Assembly (NCBI GenBank): GCA_020650975.1 | Contig: JAIPMN010018925.1 | Coordinates: 6,277 to 26,763, forward strand | Length of the DNA: 20,487 nucleotides | DNA from: Apostichopus californicus | Taxonomy: Eukaryota; Echinodermata; Holothuroidea; Aspidochirotida; Stichopodidae | Direction of reading: 5' to 3' | Part shown: in pieces, positions 18,801-20,487 of the stretch | Numbering within the stretch: position 1 is the stretch's first letter | Layout: every line of letters begins with the position of its first letter | Made by a program: the position numbers and the translations under genes | The notes under the pieces: model-generated | Seen by the model: the letters and a program-made list of their open reading frames with translations, nothing else | The model's database searches: none | What the model was told of the DNA's origin: nothing

Positions 18801-20072
18801 GCAAGGAGGCAAGTGGTTCACCAATGTTTCTTTATTATGATAAAGCTGCATTATTTGACACAGGTCTGTCACATCAGTACTTGAAGAATGAACTTATGAG
18901 CCTCGTTGGAGTTTTAGAATGAAGCTGTCATCACAGAGATCACTCACCATCCATGTAAATTAAAGAGTTTGTTAAATCAGTCACTACATAATGATAGGAT
19001 AATGCCGGCCATTTAACCCGCACATGATTCACAGTATGTCATTAACCTGTTTCTGGCTAACGTTCCTTGACAGTCAAACACATCAAAATGAACAAATTGT
19101 TATACGTAAGGCGTAAATGAAAGCTAAACTAGTTGCCGGTGACTCGAGTGCGTTTGGGGGGTGGGGGGGATATTTCCCATCCCTGCAATAGAGACCTCCA
19201 CAAAGCGGTTTTTTTTATGAGACCGAGTATCATGACGTCCCTTATTGTCAAATAACAGAGACATGGGCCAAATTACTGGCAAAATGTTATAAAAAGTTCA
19301 TCTCACCTGCAAGCAGCCTCTTGGACTCTCTTGTTGCTGTCGAGAATTCTCTGTAGTAGCTGTGGGAGGAGGTTAAGAAATAAAATAGGATATAAGTTAA
19401 AGAAAGCAGGGCTTGACAAATGCAACCGCAATACCTGATATCTGGTCATTTGAAGTTTGATCACACATAAGGCTGAGAGGATCAAATTTCTATCAAACAT
19501 TCATACATCTACTGCCTTGTTTTTAGTCTCACCTAGGTTATTGTAGACATTTCAAACTGTAGTTGGCTTTTCGAGACAGATTTTTTTTCATGCATCCACC
19601 AACTTCAATGAAATGTTTACTAATTGACAAACCATCTCAACTAGACAATGTAGAGGACACTCAAAAACACAACAAAAAACCCCCCCAAAAAAATGATATT
19701 GACATACTCAACTATTAAAACAAATATAGCACACACAAAGACCATTTAACCCTCCCCTGAGAAACAACTGTGTAGCTAGCGTTCCAGGACATGAAATAAA
19801 CTAAAAAACGACATTCAATTCTCTCCTAAGAAACAACAGTGCAGCAATCTAAGACATCAAATGAAACTTGTTTTTCGGTTTAAGCAATTACTGACGTACC
19901 TCTGTCATGAGAGGTTTGAGATACTCCTCGTGGGGTTGGTTTACTATCCAGTGTGAGTATCTACTCAGAGTCCAGCAGGTGATGGAACGAACGAGAGCTT
20001 TCTTCTCAGACAAGCAACTAATTAAGAAAGGGATTAACCTAGGCAGGTGGGGGACCATGGCATTTGCACATC
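6775..20072 (-). CDS. TNPO1: Transportin-1 (karyopherin beta-2), C-terminal half, 12 exons A-L, 5' partial
   Basis: This is a HEAT-repeat nuclear import receptor. It binds PY-NLS cargo in the cytoplasm, passes the nuclear pore and releases cargo on RanGTP binding. The family role is known; the identification rests on the spliced protein. Joined coding order is 20072-19900, 19359-19307, 18675-18504, 18068-17874, 17625-17470, 15425-15338, 14362-14264, 13277-13182, 10678-10603, 8374-8275, 7413-7339 and 6882-6775. That is 1391 nt: two bases of a split codon, 462 codons and a stop. All introns are GT-AG and phases agree at every join. The product aligns with human residues 428-890, recalled from memory, with a one-residue gap near the exon D/E join. 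W460 and W730 equivalents are present. The N-terminal HEAT repeats and the acidic H8 loop lie outside the window. TNPO1 and its vertebrate paralogue TNPO2 cannot be told apart here; invertebrates usually have one gene. Confidence in the family is very high. Confidence 0.97.
6883..7338 (-). other. TNPO1: TNPO1 intron K-L (456 bp)
   Basis: The intron runs from GTACGT to CTACAG. It holds the three-copy 19-bp repeat and nothing else identifiable. Confidence 0.9.
6966..7018 (+). repeat. Three copies of a ~19-bp unit in the last intron
   Basis: The motif agggggtgcagatatctgta is followed by aggggtacatatatctgta and gggggtacagatat. The first two copies contain an atatct core; the motif is partly self-complementary. 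It lies about 85-135 nt upstream of the exon L acceptor in the TNPO1 direction. Confidence 0.7.
7339..7413 (-). CDS. TNPO1: TNPO1 exon K (human residues about 831-855)
   Basis: The exon has 25 codons, phase 0 at both ends, reading [20 protein letters not shown] and EMFFK. The acceptor is TTCTATTCAACAG and the donor GTACGT. Human has WINPKDDLRDMFCK in the second half, so this part has diverged moderately. The conserved position and exact exon length support it. Confidence 0.95.
7414..8274 (-). other. TNPO1: TNPO1 intron J-K (861 bp)
   Basis: The intron holds the G-rich (sense) minisatellite and a small hairpin at 8192-8209 (agtgcc/ggcact arms). An antisense 87-codon frame at 7583-7846 has no recognisable content. 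Confidence 0.9.
8045..8157 (+). repeat. C-rich minisatellite (G-rich on the TNPO1 sense strand)
   Basis: The motif ccatacccc(t)tctcc repeats about six to seven times; ccatac starts at 8045, 8062, 8076, 8091, 8108 and 8126. On the transcribed sense strand this gives many GGGG and GGG runs separated by a few bases, a pattern able to form G-quadruplexes. It starts about 118 nt into the intron after exon J. Confidence 0.85.
8275..8374 (-). CDS. TNPO1: TNPO1 exon J (human residues about 797-830)
   Basis: One base completes the split tryptophan. The exon then has 33 codons including [19 protein letters not shown] and ending GVVQ in phase 0. Its first half is identical to the human protein. The acceptor is CCCAACACCAG and the donor GTGATT. 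A hairpin and a strongly G-rich array on the transcribed strand begin about 65 and 118 nt into the following intron. Confidence 0.95.
8751..8764 (+). repeat. Poly-G tract (14 G)
   Basis: This is an uninterrupted run of 14 G on the plus strand (poly-C on the TNPO1 sense strand) in the intron between exons I and J. Its length may be unreliable because such tracts slip in sequencing. Confidence 0.85.
9119..9182 (+). repeat. T-rich short tandem repeat
   Basis: Blocks of ctgactttttgagttttgctttt are repeated about two and a half times with slippage variants. This is a simple repeat in the intron between exons I and J. Its sense-strand copy is A-rich. Confidence 0.65.
9438..9473. repeat. 36-bp near-perfect inverted repeat
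   Basis: The left arm aggtgtcatg-aacatg pairs with catgtt-catgacacct around a 2-nt centre, interrupted only by a 2-nt bulge (ca). All 16 arm bases pair. It lies in the intron between exons I and J. Nothing nearby identifies an element that it would terminate. Confidence 0.8.
10603..10678 (-). CDS. TNPO1: TNPO1 exon I (human residues about 772-797)
   Basis: This 76-nt exon encodes (A)[18 protein letters not shown] and PQFIRQ, plus two bases of a tryptophan codon. The acceptor is a T-rich tract ending ATTGTAG. The donor was placed at TG/GTGTAT because only that choice joins exon J in frame as the conserved W-C-T-S-L. The exon lies alone between introns of about 2.2 and 2.5 kb. Confidence 0.94.
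11168..11530 (-). other. Intronic 120-codon open frame on the TNPO1 strand, function unknown
   Basis: An ATG-initiated frame runs through the intron between exons H and I. The product has a basic middle and ends in a Glu/Gly-rich tail that is only the translation of a C-rich simple tract. [11 protein letters not shown] stretch is present. There is no recognisable domain, and it does not extend either TNPO1 exon. It is probably non-coding. Confidence 0.12.
11649..11672. repeat. (TA)n microsatellite
   Basis: About nine TA dinucleotides are followed by an atatat extension, in the intron between exons H and I. Confidence 0.85.
11795..11970 (+). repeat. 34-bp minisatellite, about five to six copies
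   Basis: The core acatctcatgaat begins at 11803, 11837, 11871 and 11905, exactly 34 bp apart, with later degraded copies around 11940. The unit is roughly catctcatgaatattcatacaacactaacaaata and contains the palindrome tgaatattca. It lies in the intron between exons H and I. Confidence 0.88.
13182..13277 (-). CDS. TNPO1: TNPO1 exon H (human residues about 740-771)
   Basis: The acceptor is CTTCATCCACAG. Two bases (AG) complete a lysine codon. The exon then reads [20 protein letters not shown] and [11 protein letters not shown], ending on the first base of an alanine codon. The donor is GTTAGC, weaker than most in this gene. An AG two bases downstream of the chosen acceptor would break the frame, so the first AG is correct. 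Confidence 0.94.
13278..14263 (-). other. TNPO1: TNPO1 intron G-H (986 bp)
   Basis: Only the imperfect duplication at 13404-13584 stands out. The remainder is AT-rich unique sequence. Confidence 0.9.
13404..13584 (+). repeat. Imperfect direct duplication in the exon G/H intron
   Basis: The segment at 13404-13460 (gaagaaaactctacat...aattacactacac...attgcaaagacagtc) recurs at 13537-13584 (ggaagtaaactctatg...aattacactacacattgcaaaggcagtc), about 130 bp apart. The second copy lacks about ten bases. The sequence between them is A-rich. Confidence 0.7.
14264..14362 (-). CDS. TNPO1: TNPO1 exon G with the cargo-binding tryptophan (human W730)
   Basis: Two bases complete a split asparagine codon. The exon then encodes [14 protein letters not shown] and [18 protein letters not shown], ending on the first base of the next codon at a GTAAGT donor. 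The tryptophan in NNATW is residue 302 of the joined partial product and aligns with human W730, one of two tryptophans required for PY-NLS binding. The acceptor, TCTAATCTAG, has a weak pyrimidine tract. Confidence 0.96.
14363..15337 (-). other. TNPO1: TNPO1 intron F-G (975 bp)
   Basis: The intron is unique AT-rich sequence with C-runs at about 14464-14485 and 15260-15273. Nothing else is identified. Confidence 0.9.
15338..15425 (-). CDS. TNPO1: TNPO1 exon F (human residues about 678-706)
   Basis: This exon encodes [20 protein letters not shown], then CFQHVKPHI, plus the first base of an asparagine codon. The acceptor is CTGCCTTTCAG and the donor GTAAGC. It matches human almost residue for residue (human has CIAD where this has HIND). 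It lies between a 2.0-kb intron with the repeat array and a 975-bp intron. Confidence 0.96.
16154..16226 (+). mobile_element. tRNA-derived SINE head (A and B box)
   Basis: The sequence cagctgaggtggtagagc at 16161 fits a Pol III A box, and ggttagaatcc at 16205-16215 fits a B box with one change (C to A in the TTCGA core). The boxes are 44 nt apart, the normal tRNA spacing. The anticodon arm does not pair well, so this is a SINE head and not a working tRNA gene. It sits antisense to TNPO1, in the intron between exons E and F, and runs directly into the tandem array. Confidence 0.75.
16197..17255 (+). repeat. Tandem array of a 146-154 bp unit, 7 copies, derived from the SINE 3' body
   Basis: The anchor atcctattccag recurs at 16212, 16366, 16512, 16665, 16811, 16958 and 17112, giving steps of 154, 146, 153, 146, 147 and 154. 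Each unit runs from an aggtca-ggttagaatcc B-box-like segment through an A-rich stretch, a C/T-rich segment and an aagcctt/aggcctt inverted motif to ttcaccaaatctacc. The first copy is joined to the intact SINE head. Later copies carry aggtcaatgg in place of aggtcaccgg. The array ends in a partial match near 17255. Copies are highly similar, which suggests recent expansion or ongoing homogenisation. Confidence 0.9.
17470..17625 (-). CDS. TNPO1: TNPO1 exon E (human residues about 626-677)
   Basis: The exon has 52 codons, phase 0 at both ends, with acceptor TTTTTGTCCTCACAG and donor GTATGT. The first 13 residues are a divergent acidic linker one residue shorter than in human. The conserved [20 protein letters not shown] follows, and the exon ends FQCMQ, matching the human join before DKMPEV. 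The intron that follows in gene order carries the SINE-derived tandem array. Confidence 0.95.
17730..17744 (+). repeat. (GA)n microsatellite
   Basis: Seven GA dinucleotides lie in the short intron between exons D and E. The sense strand of TNPO1 reads (TC)n here. Confidence 0.8.
17874..18068 (-). CDS. TNPO1: TNPO1 exon D (human residues about 560-624)
   Basis: At 195 nt (65 codons, phase 0 at both ends) this is the longest exon in the window. It includes [39 protein letters not shown] and a less conserved end, [12 protein letters not shown]. The acceptor is GATCTTCAG and the donor GTAAGT. Its 3' end enters the only length-variable stretch seen against the human protein. Confidence 0.96.
18069..18503 (-). 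other. TNPO1: TNPO1 intron C-D (435 bp)
   Basis: The intron runs from a GTAGGT donor to a CTTCAG acceptor. It is AT-rich and holds no repeat or other element that I can identify. Confidence 0.9.
18504..18675 (-). CDS. TNPO1: TNPO1 exon C (human residues about 503-559)
   Basis: One base (T) completes the serine split from exon B, then 57 codons follow. The segment contains [16 protein letters not shown] and [20 protein letters not shown], which are almost invariant in animal transportins. It ends in phase 0 at HYLNQQ before a GTAGGT donor. The acceptor is TTTGCTCTCAATCAG. Confidence 0.96.
18676..19306 (-). other. TNPO1: TNPO1 intron B-C (631 bp)
   Basis: The intron runs from a GTGAGA donor to an AATCAG acceptor. 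The only notable tract is a G-rich run on the plus strand at about 19155-19169. Confidence 0.9.
19307..19359 (-). CDS. TNPO1: TNPO1 exon B (human residues about 485-502)
   Basis: This short 53-nt exon encodes [17 protein letters not shown] and the first two bases (AG) of a serine codon. The acceptor is CTCCTCCCACAG and the donor GTGAGA. The peptide differs from the human [17 protein letters not shown] at one position. It forms part of a central HEAT helix. Skipping it would shift the frame. Confidence 0.96.
19360..19899 (-). other. TNPO1: TNPO1 intron A-B (540 bp)
   Basis: The intron runs from a GTACGT donor to a CCACAG acceptor. Two loosely similar segments (cctgagaaacaactgtgtagc near 19756 and cctaagaaacaacagtgcagc near 19825) suggest a small degraded duplication. 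Confidence 0.9.
19900..20072 (-). CDS. TNPO1: TNPO1 exon A (human residues about 428-484)
   Basis: The acceptor is a pyrimidine-rich tract ending CTCATAG. Two bases (GA) complete a glycine codon split by the intron, and 57 codons follow. The segment [14 protein letters not shown] is nearly identical to vertebrate transportin and carries the tryptophan equivalent to human W460, which contacts the PY-NLS. The exon ends LKPLMTE in phase 0 at a strong GTACGT donor. An ATG inside the exon is an ordinary internal methionine, not the start. Confidence 0.96.
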
Positions 20073-20487
20073 CTATGAGGAATAAGAAAAAATAGAATCA
20101 TAATAAATATATGAAAATAGACGATTACTTCTTGAACTAGCGAACACTTACTGCCTAGAATTTGCGAGTTTGAAAGTTAATGCTAGTTGTGACAGCTTAC
20201 TGTCTGAACAAAATGCTGTAATACAAAGTTGCAAGCCTCATCCTGATAGTAGCCATTAACAGTAGAGGTAAAAGGGGAAATTTTAATGAATGTGTCTGGT
20301 GACAGTCAATTGAGTAGCATCATCTTGGAAGATGAAATGAATAAGTCTGTGGCTTTCCCTAGAAAGTTTACAAAGCATTTATCCCTGGAAGAATATAATA
20401 TTTTCACCATAAAAAATCATTTCCTTGAATTCAGAGTACACTAGCAGCTCTAAGCAAACATTCAACTTGTATTTACATCTATATATA
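20073..20487 (-). other. TNPO1: TNPO1 upstream intron, incomplete
   Basis: No segment resembling the preceding transportin exon is present on the minus strand, so the previous exon lies beyond the right edge. The sequence is AT-rich and without repeats. Confidence 0.85.

Noticed and set aside
19907-20095. Plus-strand 62-codon ORF
   Set aside because: It is the antisense frame of TNPO1 exon A.
1-20487. Viral, bacterial or CRISPR content
   Set aside because: No reverse transcriptase, integrase, transposase, capsid, operon or regularly spaced CRISPR repeats can be seen. The tandem repeats have no unique spacers.

Overview
The window is nuclear DNA from an animal. It has small exons in AT-rich introns with GT/AG borders, homopolymer and microsatellite tracts, and tRNA-derived repeat remnants. 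One gene is clear. On the minus strand, twelve exons between 20072 and 6775 encode the C-terminal half of transportin-1 (TNPO1, karyopherin beta-2, importin beta-2). This is the nuclear import receptor for PY-NLS cargoes such as hnRNP A1 and FUS. The conserved exon joins, low GC, frequent poly-C tracts and tRNA-type SINEs would suit a marine invertebrate deuterostome such as an echinoderm. That placement is an inference and is not secure.

Layout, read in gene direction: intron sequence at 20487-20073 (the 5' half of the gene lies outside the window), exons A-L, a stop codon at 6777-6775, then a 3' UTR with a candidate AATAAA signal near 6212-6207. The exons join without a frame error into 462 codons. 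By my memory of the 890-residue human isoform they match residues 428-890, with a single one-residue gap. Both tryptophans known to contact PY-NLS cargo (human W460 and W730) are present, in exons A and G.

The most distinctive non-coding structure is in the 2-kb intron between exons E and F. A tRNA-derived SINE head (16154-16226) leads into seven head-to-tail copies of a 146-154 bp unit (about 16197-17255). The unit starts just before the SINE B box, so the SINE 3' body appears to have become a small satellite. Other repeats are a 34-bp minisatellite (11795-11970), a 44-bp repeat (3185-3420), a G-rich array on the transcribed strand just downstream of the exon J donor (8045-8157), and a 36-bp near-perfect palindrome (9438-9473).

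The left 6.2 kb holds no gene I can recognise. It contains a CpG-rich patch (about 4985-5840) unlike its surroundings, with a possible plus-strand first exon; an unrecognised 115-codon ORF (2633-2980); and a decayed second tRNA-derived element (about 3823-3895).
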